Shown in pieces: positions 23,817 to 34,244 of a stretch of DNA of 64,000 nucleotides. The stretch comes from Crenobacter oryzisoli. GTDB taxonomy: Bacteria; Pseudomonadota; Gammaproteobacteria; Burkholderiales; Chromobacteriaceae. The stretch's first letter is position 1, and each line of letters begins with the position of its first letter. Below the pieces are notes generated by a model, which did not search any database, was not told the DNA's origin, and worked only from the letters and a program-made list of their open reading frames with translations. The stretch spans positions 124,001-188,000 of the forward strand of contig NZ_JAUEDK010000002.1 in the NCBI RefSeq assembly GCF_030385785.1, given 5' to 3'. The position numbers were made by a program, and so were the translations under genes.

Positions 23817-24929
23817 TTAACCGATTTCGATGTGGACGTGTTCCGGCTGGATGAAGCCGGTCACTTCCAGGCCGAAGCCGGTCAGGCTAGGCAGGCTGGA
23901 TTTGCTTGCCATCAGCTTCATCTTGCCGACGCCGAGCGAGGAGAGCATCTGCGCGCCGATGCCAAAGGCCTTGCTGTCCCACTTCGGCGCCTTCGGTGCA
24001 TCAGCCGACGGCAGCGCCCGCTCCAGCAGCAGGTCGCCGGTCTCGGTACCGTGCAGCAGCACCACTACGCCACAGCCGGCCTCCTCGATCTGTTCCAGCG
24101 CGTTCGGAATGGTCCAGCTGTGCGCACGGCCGAGCGGATCGATCAGGTCCATCACCGACAGTGGCTCGTGCACGCGCACCAGCGTTTCCACGCCCGGCTG
24201 CGGCTTGCCCTTCACCAGCGCCAGGTGGGTGGCGCGGGTCAGCGCATCGCGGAAGGCGAACAGCTCGAAGTTGCCCCACGGGGTGTCGACCTGTCGCGAG
24301 CCGACCTTTTCAATCAGGCATTCGGTCTGGCTGCGGTAGTGGATCAGGTCGGCGATGGTGCCGATCTTCAGGTCGTGTTCCTTGGCGAATTCGATCAGGT
24401 CCGGCAGGCGCGCCATGGTGCCGTCGTCGTTCATGATCTCGCAGATCACGCCGGCCGGCTCCAGGCCTGCCAACTGCGACAGGTCGCAGCCAGCCTCGGT
24501 ATGGCCGGCGCGCACCAGCACGCCGCCCGGCTGCGCCTTGAGCGGGAATATGTGGCCCGGCTGCACCAGGTCGGACGGCTTGGCGTCCTTCTTCACCGCG
24601 GCGAGCACGGTGCGCGCGCGGTCGGCAGCGGAGATGCCGGTGGTCACGCCCTCGGCGGCTTCGATCGACACGGTGAAGTTGGTGCTGTAGACCGTGCCGT
24701 TGTTGCTAACCATCAGCGGCAGGTCGAGCTGGCGACAGCGCTCGGCCGACAGCGTCAGGCAGATCAGGCCGCGGCCGTACTTGGCCATGAAGTTGATCGC
24801 CTCCGGGGTGATGTGCTCGGCGGCCATCACCAGGTCACCTTCGTTCTCGCGGTCTTCGGCGTCCACCAGCACGACCATTTTGCCGGCCTTGATGTCGGCG
24901 ATGATGTCCTGAATCGGGGAAATGCTCAT
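23817..24929 (-). CDS. ribB: 3,4-dihydroxy-2-butanone-4-phosphate synthase with degenerate GTP cyclohydrolase II domain
   Basis: 370 residues, RibBA architecture. Residues 1-~200 are an intact DHBP synthase: [15 protein letters not shown] (metal-binding glutamates), TGISAADRA, and [16 protein letters not shown]. Residues ~210-370 align in length and end ([13 protein letters not shown]) with GTP cyclohydrolase II, but the zinc CxxxxxxxxCxC motif is absent (the corresponding stretch is [17 protein letters not shown]), and so is the QEGRGIG catalytic segment. It should make the four-carbon precursor of riboflavin but not open GTP; a separate ribA is expected elsewhere. It lies upstream of ribH. 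Confidence 0.9.
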   Translation of the reverse strand: MSISPIQDIIADIKAGKMVVLVDAEDRENEGDLVMAAEHITPEAINFMAKYGRGLICLTLSAERCRQLDLPLMVSNNGTVYSTNFTVSIEAAEGVTTGISAADRARTVLAAVKKDAKPSDLVQPGHIFPLKAQPGGVLVRAGHTEAGCDLSQLAGLEPAGVICEIMNDDGTMARLPDLIEFAKEHDLKIGTIADLIHYRSQTECLIEKVGSRQVDTPWGNFELFAFRDALTRATHLALVKGKPQPGVETLVRVHEPLSVMDLIDPLGRAHSWTIPNALEQIEEAGCGVVVLLHGTETGDLLLERALPSADAPKAPKWDSKAFGIGAQMLSSLGVGKMKLMASKSSLPSLTGFGLEVTGFIQPEHVHIEIG

Positions 24930-24997
24930 TTCACTCTGCCTTTGTAAGCGGGCCTGCGACCGGGGCCGGGCACCCGCAATGTTGAATGCTTGACGCG

Positions 24998-25672
24998 TCA
25001 GGTGGGTGTGGCCAGCCCAAATTCAAGCATGGCGTAGCCATCCTGATGGTGTCGGGCCATTTCGACCAACGGCAAGGGGTGGCCGAACAAGGGGCCATCC
25101 ACCACCAGCGTGTGGAACTCCCCAGCCTCGCCGCACGGGTCGATGCCGTCGGCGACCATCTTCTCGATCAGCGCCACGTCGAGCGTAGCGCCCAAATAAC
25201 CGTCGGACGGCATCAGCTGTTCATTGACCACCACAATCACCGCCTTGAATCCGGCGGCGACGAATTCGTTAACCAGGTCGATGCGCTGCTCCTGCCACAG
25301 CGGCAGGTTAGCTTCGAGCCCGGCGCGCGCGCAGACCTTTTCCTCCCACTCGCGGTGGGCATCGAGATCGATATCGCCGAACACAGCGAACTGAGTGCCG
25401 TCGGCGCGAAAACGCTGCATCGACTCGAAGAAGACTTCCTCGTAGCTCTGCCAACTGGCGTTGGCGGTGACAAGCGGCAGGCCGAGCGCCGCCGCCTGCG
25501 CCTGCATTACTTCGGGACGCACGCCGTGCGAGCGGCTGCGCGCGCCGACCTCGTCGAACATATTGAAGAGCGCCAGCGGCTGCCCACCAACCTTAAGCGT
25601 GCGATACAGCGCCAGGCAGGAATCCTTGCCACCGCTCCAAGATGCCACAAAGCGCCGGCCGGCCACTGTCAT
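24998..25672 (-). CDS. Dph6-like adenine nucleotide alpha-hydrolase (ATP pyrophosphatase)
   Basis: 224 residues. The N-terminus carries the PP-loop SGGKDS (WSGGKDSCLALY) of the alpha-hydrolase superfamily, and EVGARSRSHGV and GDIDLDAHREW follow the pattern of the Dph6 (diphthine-ammonia ligase)-related ATPase family. Bacteria lack diphthamide, so the true substrate is unknown; an ATP-dependent amidation is the expected chemistry. ATG 25672 shares its A with the stop of ribE, so translation is coupled. Upstream in-frame residues are a ribE shadow. Position between ribE and ribB suggests a role near flavin metabolism or simple co-expression. Confidence 0.82.
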   Translation of the reverse strand: MTVAGRRFVASWSGGKDSCLALYRTLKVGGQPLALFNMFDEVGARSRSHGVRPEVMQAQAAALGLPLVTANASWQSYEEVFFESMQRFRADGTQFAVFGDIDLDAHREWEEKVCARAGLEANLPLWQEQRIDLVNEFVAAGFKAVIVVVNEQLMPSDGYLGATLDVALIEKMVADGIDPCGEAGEFHTLVVDGPLFGHPLPLVEMARHHQDGYAMLEFGLATPT

Positions 25673-26286
25673 CAGCCCTGGCCCCGCTGCGCCATCACCC
25701 GCTCGACGGTGTCGACGATGGCTTGGGTCTGCGGATCGATCTCGATATTGATTGCGTCGCCAGCCTTGCGCCACGCCAGGTTGGTACGCTGCAGGGTTTC
25801 CGGGATCAGGTGGACGCAGAAAGCGTCACCCTTCACCTCGCCGATGGTCAGGCTGCAGCCGTCGATGCCAATGTAGCCCTTGGTAAACACATAGCGAGCG
25901 TACTCAGCCGGCAGACGGAACCACACGGTGCGATTGTTCGGGGTATCAATCACCTCCAGCACCTCGGCCAGGGCGATGATGTGGCCGGACATCGAGTGGC
26001 CGCCGATCTCGTCGCCGAACCTGGCGGCGCGCTCAACGTTAACGCGGTCACCCACCTTGAGCTGGCCCAGGTTGGTAACGCGCAGCGTCTCCTGCATCAG
26101 GTCGAACGACACCAAGTCGCCGTCGACGCGGGTCACTGTCAGGCAACAGCCATTGTGAGCGATGGACGCGCCCAACTCGATGCCGGGCAGCAACTCGGCC
26201 GACAGGCGCAGGATGTGGGTGCGGAAATTCTGTTTTTCTTCGATGGCGACGACTTCGGCCGTGCCCTGGACGATACCGGTGAACAT
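25672..26286 (-). CDS. ribE: Riboflavin synthase, alpha chain
   Basis: 204 residues made of two lumazine-binding repeats. The first begins MFTGIVQG and contains [13 protein letters not shown]; the second begins near [13 protein letters not shown] and contains [15 protein letters not shown]. It dismutates two dimethylribityllumazine molecules to riboflavin. ATG 26286 starts the invariant MFTGI and has GAGG upstream. A stable GC-rich hairpin (26310-26331) lies in the 5' leader, but no FMN riboswitch aptamer is recognisable. Confidence 0.95.
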   Translation of the reverse strand: MFTGIVQGTAEVVAIEEKQNFRTHILRLSAELLPGIELGASIAHNGCCLTVTRVDGDLVSFDLMQETLRVTNLGQLKVGDRVNVERAARFGDEIGGHSMSGHIIALAEVLEVIDTPNNRTVWFRLPAEYARYVFTKGYIGIDGCSLTIGEVKGDAFCVHLIPETLQRTNLAWRKAGDAINIEIDPQTQAIVDTVERVMAQRGQG

Positions 26287-26309
26287 GCTAGGCCTCATGG
26301 AGACAAGAC

Positions 26310-26331
26310 CGGCCGCCGGGAGGCGGCCGGC
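26310..26331 (-). promoter_or_regulatory. GC-rich hairpin in the ribE leader
   Basis: CCGGCCGCC and GGCGGCCGG arms with a four-base loop, about 25 bases before the ribE start. It resembles the expression hairpin of an attenuator, but lacks an adjacent T run and any aptamer I can identify. Confidence 0.45.
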
Positions 26332-26549
26332 CAAAGTCTCATGATAGCCGAAACCACCCTCCCCGCCGAGCTGGCCGAACAATCGTTTGAGCCCTTGCCG
26401 CGGCTTTGGTCCTGCCGCCACACCTGCACATTGAGGAGGCTGGAGCCGGAGCCACCGCGTGCAACACGGCGACGCGAAACGCAAATCCCCCATCGCAGCA
26501 GGTTCTTAAGGTAAAATCACCTGTTTTGTTTTACGCAGCCCGAATCGCC

Positions 26550-28159
<1,610 letters not shown>

Positions 28160-28160
<1 letters not shown>

Positions 28161-29017
28161 TGGCGATCGCCGACTGGTTCAACCACCTCGAGCACGGCTA
28201 CATCGTCGATCTAACTCGGTCGGTCGGGTTGATCGTGCTCCTGGTCATCGGCCGGGCGGTGATCCTGCGCTCGCTGTCGGCCAACCCGCACATCCCGATC
28301 GAGGCGCGGCGGCGCTGGTCGGTGAATCTGCGCAACGCCGGTTTCCTGCTCGGCGTGTTCGGACTGTTGACGATCTGGGCACGCGAGCTGGAAGCGTTCG
28401 CGCTGTCGATGGTGGCGTTTGCCGCCGCGATGGTGGTCGCGACCAAGGAGCTGATCATGTGCATCGGCGGCGCGTTCCTGCGCACGATGAGCAACAGCTA
28501 CACGCTCGGCGACCATATCGAGGTTGGCCAGCACCGCGGGCGGGTGGTCGACATCACGGTGTTCTCCACCACGATCATGGAGATCGGCCCGAGCCACGCG
28601 GCGCACCAACTGACCGGGCGGGCGATCAGCCTGCCCAACAGCCTGCTCTTGACCAACGCGGTGATCCGCGAGAACTACATGGGCGATTTCGTCGTGCACG
28701 TGATCACCGTGCCGGCGTCGTACTCGCTCGATCCGGCCAGCACCGAAGCGATGCTGCTCGACACCGCGCGCAGCATCTGCGACCCCTTCCTCGCCGACGC
28801 ACGCCGCCACATGAACCACATCGAAGCGCGTTACCTGATCGACATCCCGTCGGTCGAGCCGCGAGTGGCGATCCAGCCGGTCGATGAAAAGCAGTACCGA
28901 CTGATCCTGCGCATCGCGATCCCGGCCAAGGAACGGCACCGCGTAGAGCAGGCGATCCTGCATCGTTTCATGTTCCAAACCTATGGCAAGCCCGCACCGG
29001 AAGCAACCGCTCCGTGA
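28160..29017 (+). CDS. MscS-like mechanosensitive channel family protein
   Basis: 285 residues. Two or three membrane segments lie in the first 110 residues (about 18-38, 58-76, 78-103). The pore-lining helix region AAAMVVATKELIMCIGGAFL is followed by the MscS beta domain GDHIEVGQHRGRVVDITVFSTTIMEI, and a mixed alpha/beta cytoplasmic C-terminus. It is likely an inner-membrane tension-gated channel or relative; the pore glycine/alanine pattern is less regular than in E. coli MscS. It starts on the last base of prfC and is probably co-transcribed. Confidence 0.85.
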
Positions 29018-29086
29018 ATTAGAGCAATTGCTTCAAACATGTGATATGCTTGCGTTTTACGTGACCGAATCACCCCTCCCGTTGCC

Positions 29087-29731
29087 ATGAGCAAGACGCG
29101 CATCAAGACCTACGACCGCATCGTTCAGGAGAGCCTGAAGCTCTTCAACGAGCAGGGCGAGCGCAGCATCACCACCAATCACATCGCCGCTCACCTGGGC
29201 ATCAGCCCGGGCAATCTGTACTACCACTTCCGCAACAAGGAAGAGATCGTCTACCAGATCTTCCTGCAGTATCGCGACTTCATCAACGCACGGTTGTCGG
29301 TGCCGACCGACCGCCAGATGACGACAGACGATCTGGTGAACTACCTCGATACTGCCTTCCTGGCGATGTGGCAGTTCCGCTTCATGTTCTACGACCTGCC
29401 AGGTCTCTTGGCGCGCAATCCGCAGATGCAGTCGGATTACAACCAGTTCGTGCACACAGAATTGAAGGATATCCTCGCTGGCTTCTTCCGCGAGTTCATC
29501 AAGCTGGGGCTGCTGAAGATGGACGAGGCCGACATCGAGCCGATCACGCTCAATATCTGGCTGGTGGTCAAGTTCTGGTTTGCGTTCGAGCAAACCGCTT
29601 GGCCCGACGCGCCGATTACCGAAGCATCGAGCCGCCGTGGCGTACGTCAGGTGTTGTCGCTGCTCAAGCCCTACGTCCAAGCCGATTTCATGCCGGTGTT
29701 CAACCTGTTGGCAGCCCGTTACGCGGGCTGA
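29087..29731 (+). CDS. TetR/AcrR family regulator
   Basis: 214 residues. The N-terminal helix-turn-helix (about 9-52) reads RIVQESLKLFNEQGERSITT then HIAAHLGISPGNLYYHFRNK, the standard TetR pattern. The C-terminal ligand domain is longer in aromatic residues (FRFMFYDLPGLL, WLVVKFWFAFEQTAW) and resembles the small group of TetR proteins found in Pseudomonas and Chromobacterium near membrane/fatty-acid genes. No target is evident beside it; the terminator downstream is shared with the convergent MFS gene. Confidence 0.9.
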   Translation: MSKTRIKTYDRIVQESLKLFNEQGERSITTNHIAAHLGISPGNLYYHFRNKEEIVYQIFLQYRDFINARLSVPTDRQMTTDDLVNYLDTAFLAMWQFRFMFYDLPGLLARNPQMQSDYNQFVHTELKDILAGFFREFIKLGLLKMDEADIEPITLNIWLVVKFWFAFEQTAWPDAPITEASSRRGVRQVLSLLKPYVQADFMPVFNLLAARYAG

Positions 29732-29745
29732 AGACCCCACGAATC

Positions 29746-29786
29746 AAAATGGCCTGTGCAGCGTGATGCCGCACAGGCCATTTTCT
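29746..29786. terminator. Bidirectional terminator between the TetR and MFS genes
   Basis: A 14-bp perfect stem AAAATGGCCTGTGC/GCACAGGCCATTTT (29746-29759 with 29771-29784), with T residues on both strands. Confidence 0.9.
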
Positions 29787-29800
29787 TGTTGCGAAGCGGC

Positions 29801-31033
29801 CTAAAGCGTTTCGAACACCTTTGCCGGCAAACGGCGCAGCCGCAGCGCCACCGCGAGGCTCAATAGCACGATCGCCGCCAACGCCAGGCACACCCCGGTC
29901 CACTGGTCGTGCGCCCAGAACAGCCCGGACAGCGAACCGACCAGACTGGAACCCAGGTAGTAGCAGCTCAGGTACAGCGAGGCGGCCAGCGCCTTGGCAC
30001 TGCCGGCGCGACGCCCCACCCAACTGCTCGCCACCGTGTGCCCGCCGAAAAAGGCAAAGGTGAACAGGCCGATGCCGACGATGACGAGCGGCAGCCAGTT
30101 GGCCAGCGTCAGCAGTAGGCCTGTCAGCATCAGCGCCTTCATCCCCCACAGCACATGGCGGCGGCCGATACGGTCGGCGAGCCGGCCCGACCAGGTCGAT
30201 GCAAAAGTGCCGACCAGATACAGCGTAAAGATCGCGCCGATGGTGCTGTCACGCAGGCCGAACGGTGCGGCCTCCAGTCTGAAACCGATGTAGTTGTACA
30301 GGCTGACAAAGCAACCCATCAGCAAGAAACCCACCACAAACAGCCACGGCAAGCCGGCATCGCCGAATTGGTCGCGCACCGACTGCCACAGCGACTGGCG
30401 GCCACTGGCCGACAGCGGCAGCTCGCGCGACACGAAATGGCGCGACGCCGGCAGATTGCGCCAGAACACCAGGGCCGCCAGCAAACCGACTGAGCCGACC
30501 AACGTCCCTGCAACGCGCCAGGATGTCAGGTCGGCCACCAGCGACGTCACCAGCCGGCCGCTCATGCCACCCAAGGCCGTGCCGGCGATATAGAGCCCCA
30601 TCGACGAGCCCAGCGACTCCGGATCGATCTCTTCGGCAAGGTACGCCATCGCCACCGCCGGCAAGCCGGCCAGCACGATACCGGACAACGTCCGCAGCAC
30701 CAGGAGGCTGGCAAAGCTCGGCGCCTCGGCAGTCAGTACGGTCAGCACCGCCGCCAGCAACATCGCTACGCACATCACCGGCTTGCGCCCGAAGCGATCG
30801 GACAGGAAGCTCGCCGGCAGCAGCGCCAGCGCCATACCACCGGTCGACGCCGATAACGCGACACTGCTGGCGGCCGGACTCAGCCCGAACACACGGGCAA
30901 ACAACGGCAACAGCGGCTGCACCCAGTACAGCAGCCAGAAGGTGGAAAAGCCGCCGAGAAACAAGGCGATATTGGTACGACGGTATTCGGGGGTCCCGGC
31001 ACGGATGCGGCCGGACACAAGCGGGGCGTTCAT
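29801..31033 (-). CDS. ynfM: MFS transporter of the YnfM type
   Basis: 410 residues with 12 hydrophobic segments. Loop 2-3 has the MFS motif FLSDRFGRKPVM and the second half GRLADRIGRRHVL. Segments such as YLAEEIDPESLGSSMGLYIA, FLLMGCFVSLYNYIGFRL and the C-terminal SYYLGSSL-like run match remembered E. coli YnfM, an exporter of uncertain substrate. The ATG at 31033 is preferred to a TTG five codons upstream. It is divergent from the LysR gene, exactly as ynfM is from ynfL in E. coli. Confidence 0.88.
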   Translation of the reverse strand: MNAPLVSGRIRAGTPEYRRTNIALFLGGFSTFWLLYWVQPLLPLFARVFGLSPAASSVALSASTGGMALALLPASFLSDRFGRKPVMCVAMLLAAVLTVLTAEAPSFASLLVLRTLSGIVLAGLPAVAMAYLAEEIDPESLGSSMGLYIAGTALGGMSGRLVTSLVADLTSWRVAGTLVGSVGLLAALVFWRNLPASRHFVSRELPLSASGRQSLWQSVRDQFGDAGLPWLFVVGFLLMGCFVSLYNYIGFRLEAAPFGLRDSTIGAIFTLYLVGTFASTWSGRLADRIGRRHVLWGMKALMLTGLLLTLANWLPLVIVGIGLFTFAFFGGHTVASSWVGRRAGSAKALAASLYLSCYYLGSSLVGSLSGLFWAHDQWTGVCLALAAIVLLSLAVALRLRRLPAKVFETL

Positions 31034-31134
31034 GGTTTTAACAGGCAAACGACTTCGATGAACCCATCATACGAATTGGCCAAACTGACAGTCCAATATA
31101 TATTTCTAGCTGTATTGATCGCTTAAACATATGA
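31034..31134. promoter_or_regulatory. Divergent promoter region with ATTGG-N13-CCAAT repeat
   Basis: The 101-base region between the MFS and LysR genes holds an inverted repeat ATTGG/CCAAT with a 13-base spacer (about 31075-31097), followed by an AT-rich stretch. This is where a LysR-type regulator would be expected to bind; the site itself is an inference. Confidence 0.45.
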
Positions 31135-32049
31135 ATGGAACTGCGACACCTGCGCTATTTCATCGCGGTGGCTGAGGAGCTTAACTTCACCCGTGCCGCC
31201 GAGAAACTGCACATCGGCCAGCCACCGCTCAGCCAGCAGATCCAGGCACTGGAGGCCGAGCTGGGCGTGATGCTGTTCAACCGCACCCGCCGCCGTGTCG
31301 AGCTGACCAGCGCCGGGGAGCGCTTCCTGCCCCGCGCCATCGCCATCCTGCAAGACACCGCCAGCGCCGCCGAGGATGCCCGCCGCGCAGAGCTGGGCGA
31401 AGTTGGCGAGCTGAGCATCGGTTTCACTCCGTCGCTGCCGTTCACGAGCTTTCTCCCAAGGCTGATCCACCGTTATCGCCAGCGTTACCCGGACGTGACG
31501 CTGGCCCTACGCGAGATGATGACGCAGAACCAGCTGGCCGCCATAGCCTCTAGCGAGCTCGACATCGGCATCGTGCGCCTGCCCGATGTCGACGTGCCGC
31601 AGGAAGTGGCGCTGCGCCAGCTGCTGGTCGACCCGCTGGTCGTGGTGACGCGCGACGACCATCCGCTGGCCGCGCAGAGCACCGTCAGCCTGGCGCAGCT
31701 GCGCGACGAGCCGTTTGTGATGTATCCCGCCGCGGCCGGCACGGGGCTGTACCGCCACCTGATGCACCTGTGCGACGAACTGGGTTTTCGCCCGCAAGTG
31801 GTGCAGGAAGCACGCGAAGGCACCACGCTGATCGGCTTGGTCGCGGCAGGCCTCGGCGTCAGCATCCTGCCGGGGCCGCTGTCGTGCATCCAGGTGGAGG
31901 GCGTGTGTTATCGACCGCTGAGCGATGCAGGCGCGGTGAGCATCGCCTCGCTAGCGACACGCGTGAACGACACCTCACCGCTGGTGGCGCATTTCATCGA
32001 GCTGCTCGGGGAGATGGATGCCTCCCGCTCTACAACCCCGCCCTCTTAG
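31135..32049 (+). CDS. ynfL: LysR-type transcriptional regulator of the YnfL type
   Basis: 304 residues. The winged helix N-terminus MELRHLRYFIAVAEELNFTR with PPLSQQIQALE is typical of LTTRs, and the effector domain begins near residue 90 (GELSIGFTPS). The sequence closely follows remembered E. coli YnfL, including GLVAAGLGVSILP. It probably controls the divergent MFS exporter. Its stop overlaps the convergent GMC oxidoreductase stop by four bases. Confidence 0.9.
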   Translation: MELRHLRYFIAVAEELNFTRAAEKLHIGQPPLSQQIQALEAELGVMLFNRTRRRVELTSAGERFLPRAIAILQDTASAAEDARRAELGEVGELSIGFTPSLPFTSFLPRLIHRYRQRYPDVTLALREMMTQNQLAAIASSELDIGIVRLPDVDVPQEVALRQLLVDPLVVVTRDDHPLAAQSTVSLAQLRDEPFVMYPAAAGTGLYRHLMHLCDELGFRPQVVQEAREGTTLIGLVAAGLGVSILPGPLSCIQVEGVCYRPLSDAGAVSIASLATRVNDTSPLVAHFIELLGEMDASRSTTPPS

Positions 32050-33647
32050 CCCCCCGCCATCCGCTTTTGCAAGGCATCGGCGGCCCGCAAAGCGAACGCG
32101 TACACCGACAACTGCGGGTTGGCGCCAATGCTGGTCGGGAACACCGAGCCGTCGATCACCGTCAGGTTTTTCACCTGCCAATGTTGGCCGAACGCATTGA
32201 CCACCCCGCTCTGCTCATCCGGCCCCATTGCCGCGCCGCCCATCACGTGCGCGCTGACCACCCGCGCTAGCACCGGCTTGAGCGGCAGGTTGTTGATCTG
32301 CCGCTTCGCCTCGGCCCAGCTTTTCACCGGACGGGCCAGCTCGTGCATCGTCAGCACGCTCTGCGCACCGGCGGCAAACTGCACCTCAGCCATTGTCAGC
32401 CAGGCGCGGCGGATGCCATCCCACAGCGTGTCGCTGATCGGGTAGTCGAGCACCGGCGTGCCGTCATCGCGCAACACCACCTTGCCGCCCATGCTGCCTG
32501 GGTTGAAGCCGTCGCGCAGCAGTGCCAGCGTCACCTGCATATTCGGCAGCGTCTGCATCAGCTCGGCGTGCCGTTGCCCGAAACCGCACAAGGTCACCGC
32601 GGCCAACATCGGATGCACCGGCGGCACCTCCAGCTTGTAGCCGACCGCGCCGTCGATCGCGTCGACGCGCAGGAAGTGGTCGGAATACACCGTCTGCGGC
32701 GCGCCATTGAACGGTTCGACCCGTTCGGCGAACTGCGCGCCGGACAGACAGACCGGGTGCAGAAAGGTACGCGTGCCAGTCAGCCGCAGCGGGTCCTTCA
32801 GCTGGCTGCGCAGTAGGATCGCCGGCGTGCCGATCGCACCGGCTGACAGCACGATTTCCTTGGCACGTAGCGTCACCATCCGGCCTGTCGGCCGGATTCC
32901 GGTGGCGTCGAGCGCCACGGCACCTACCAGCTCGACGCGCGAGCCGTCCTCGCTGGTCAACAGCCGCTCCACTCGCACCCGGGTCAGCAAGCGGGCGCTG
33001 GCGTCGAGCGCGTCCGGAATCGTCGTCACCAGCATCGACTGTTTGGCGTTGGTCGGACACCCCATGCCGCAGTAGCCGAGGTTCCAGCACCCCTTCACAT
33101 TGCGTCGCACCCGGCCGTGACTGATGCCGAGCGCCTCGCAGCCCTTGCCGAGCAGGCTGTTGTTCGGGTTCGGCTCGATCTGCCAGTCCGACACGCTCAG
33201 CCGCTGTTCGGCCAACTCGAACCACGGCGCGAGCGCCGCATCGGTCAGATCCTTCAGCCCCAGCCAGTCGCGCCAGTAGGCCAACGTCTCTGGCGGCGTG
33301 CGGAACGAACTGGTCCAGTTGACCACGGTGGAACCGCCGACGGTGCGCCCCTGCAGGATGGTGATACCCTTGTCGGCGGTCTGGCGGTTGGCGGCCTCCT
33401 GGTACAACTCGGGGTAAGCCTTTGCCTCGTCGAGCCGGAAGTCGCGCGAGCTTCTCAGCGCTCCCTCCTCGACCAGGATTACCGACAGCCCGGCCTTCGC
33501 AAGCCGTTCGGCCGTCATGCCGCCACCGGCGCCGCTGCCGACGATCACCACGTCGGCCGAAAGGCTCAGATCCCCGGTCAGCGTGGCGCCGTCGGTGACT
33601 TTCCAGCCACGAGCCAGCCCTTCTGCGATCGGGTCGACGATACTCAT
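32046..33647 (-). CDS. GMC family FAD-dependent oxidoreductase
   Basis: 533 residues. The FAD-binding Rossmann motif VVIVGSGAGGGMTAERLA is at about 33-50, GGSTVVNWTSSF is the second GMC signature, and the C-terminus has GGAAMGPDEQSGVVN and VIDGSVFPTSIGANPQLSVYA with the catalytic histidine region. A CGMGCPTNAKQS motif resembles that of membrane-associated alcohol dehydrogenases in Pseudomonas. It probably oxidises a hydrophobic alcohol. It is the last gene of an ALDH-Tat subunit-GMC operon and overlaps the Tat-signal gene start by four bases. No signal peptide of its own is seen, so export by hitch-hiking on its partner is possible. Confidence 0.87.
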   Translation of the reverse strand: MSIVDPIAEGLARGWKVTDGATLTGDLSLSADVVIVGSGAGGGMTAERLAKAGLSVILVEEGALRSSRDFRLDEAKAYPELYQEAANRQTADKGITILQGRTVGGSTVVNWTSSFRTPPETLAYWRDWLGLKDLTDAALAPWFELAEQRLSVSDWQIEPNPNNSLLGKGCEALGISHGRVRRNVKGCWNLGYCGMGCPTNAKQSMLVTTIPDALDASARLLTRVRVERLLTSEDGSRVELVGAVALDATGIRPTGRMVTLRAKEIVLSAGAIGTPAILLRSQLKDPLRLTGTRTFLHPVCLSGAQFAERVEPFNGAPQTVYSDHFLRVDAIDGAVGYKLEVPPVHPMLAAVTLCGFGQRHAELMQTLPNMQVTLALLRDGFNPGSMGGKVVLRDDGTPVLDYPISDTLWDGIRRAWLTMAEVQFAAGAQSVLTMHELARPVKSWAEAKRQINNLPLKPVLARVVSAHVMGGAAMGPDEQSGVVNAFGQHWQVKNLTVIDGSVFPTSIGANPQLSVYAFALRAADALQKRMAGG

Positions 33648-34171
33648 GGCAGCACCTCCATCACCCGGGCCGGCTGCTGGTAGCCGATGCCGGCCCAGCT
33701 CTTCGGATTGCCGTACCACGCCGCATTGATGAGTTTGTGCAACGCCTGGTAGCCGGTGCGCAACAGCACGAACGCGCCGTCCTGCCAGCGCGCCAGAAAT
33801 GCCGCCGCCTCGTCGGGCCGCACGTCGGCCCACGGCGAATGCACTCCCGCCAGCCAGCGTCGCAGCCAGCGGTTCTGTAGCAGGTCGAACAGCTCGCGCA
33901 CCTCCTGCTGTACCGCTATTGGCAGCGCGAGGATCGCCTTGTCGACGCCGGCGACCAGCTCGTCGAGCGATGGGTTGGCGCCGCCGGGCGCAAGGCCTAG
34001 CATCGCCGGCGCGATCGCCCGCACGATGGGCATGTCATGAGAGGTGAGAAAGCCCAGCGGCTGGGCACCCAGCACGGTGCGCTCCTCGGCCGGGCCGGCG
34101 AGATAGGCGGCAGCGACCAGCGCCACCGCGCCGACGGCGCCGGTCTTGATCAATTGTCGACGGGTCAACAT
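33644..34171 (-). CDS. Twin-arginine signal small subunit (gluconate 2-dehydrogenase subunit 3-like)
   Basis: 175 residues. The N-terminus TRRQLIKTGAVGAVALVAAAYLAG has a twin-arginine-type signal (R-R-Q-L-I-K) and hydrophobic core. The rest is helical with LGLAPGGANPSLDELVAGVD and WYGNPKSWAGIGYQQPA, a pattern of small subunits that accompany GMC dehydrogenases, such as gluconate 2-dehydrogenase subunit 3. It probably escorts the GMC subunit through the Tat pathway. It overlaps the GMC start by four bases (ATGA). Confidence 0.78.
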   Translation of the reverse strand: MLTRRQLIKTGAVGAVALVAAAYLAGPAEERTVLGAQPLGFLTSHDMPIVRAIAPAMLGLAPGGANPSLDELVAGVDKAILALPIAVQQEVRELFDLLQNRWLRRWLAGVHSPWADVRPDEAAAFLARWQDGAFVLLRTGYQALHKLINAAWYGNPKSWAGIGYQQPARVMEVLP

Positions 34172-34244
34172 CGTTGAGGGATTCCCTTGTGTAGGGCGCC
34201 AACCGGCGCCAAGGCAGTAGCAGGATGAGTTTGTTCCGCGGCTC

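Noticed and set aside
23661-24947. 428-codon plus-strand frame opposite ribB
   Set aside because: Antisense shadow rich in Gln, Arg and His, no conserved motif.
26287-26549. FMN riboswitch upstream of ribE
   Set aside because: None of the conserved RFN stretches can be found on the minus strand; only a simple GC hairpin is present.
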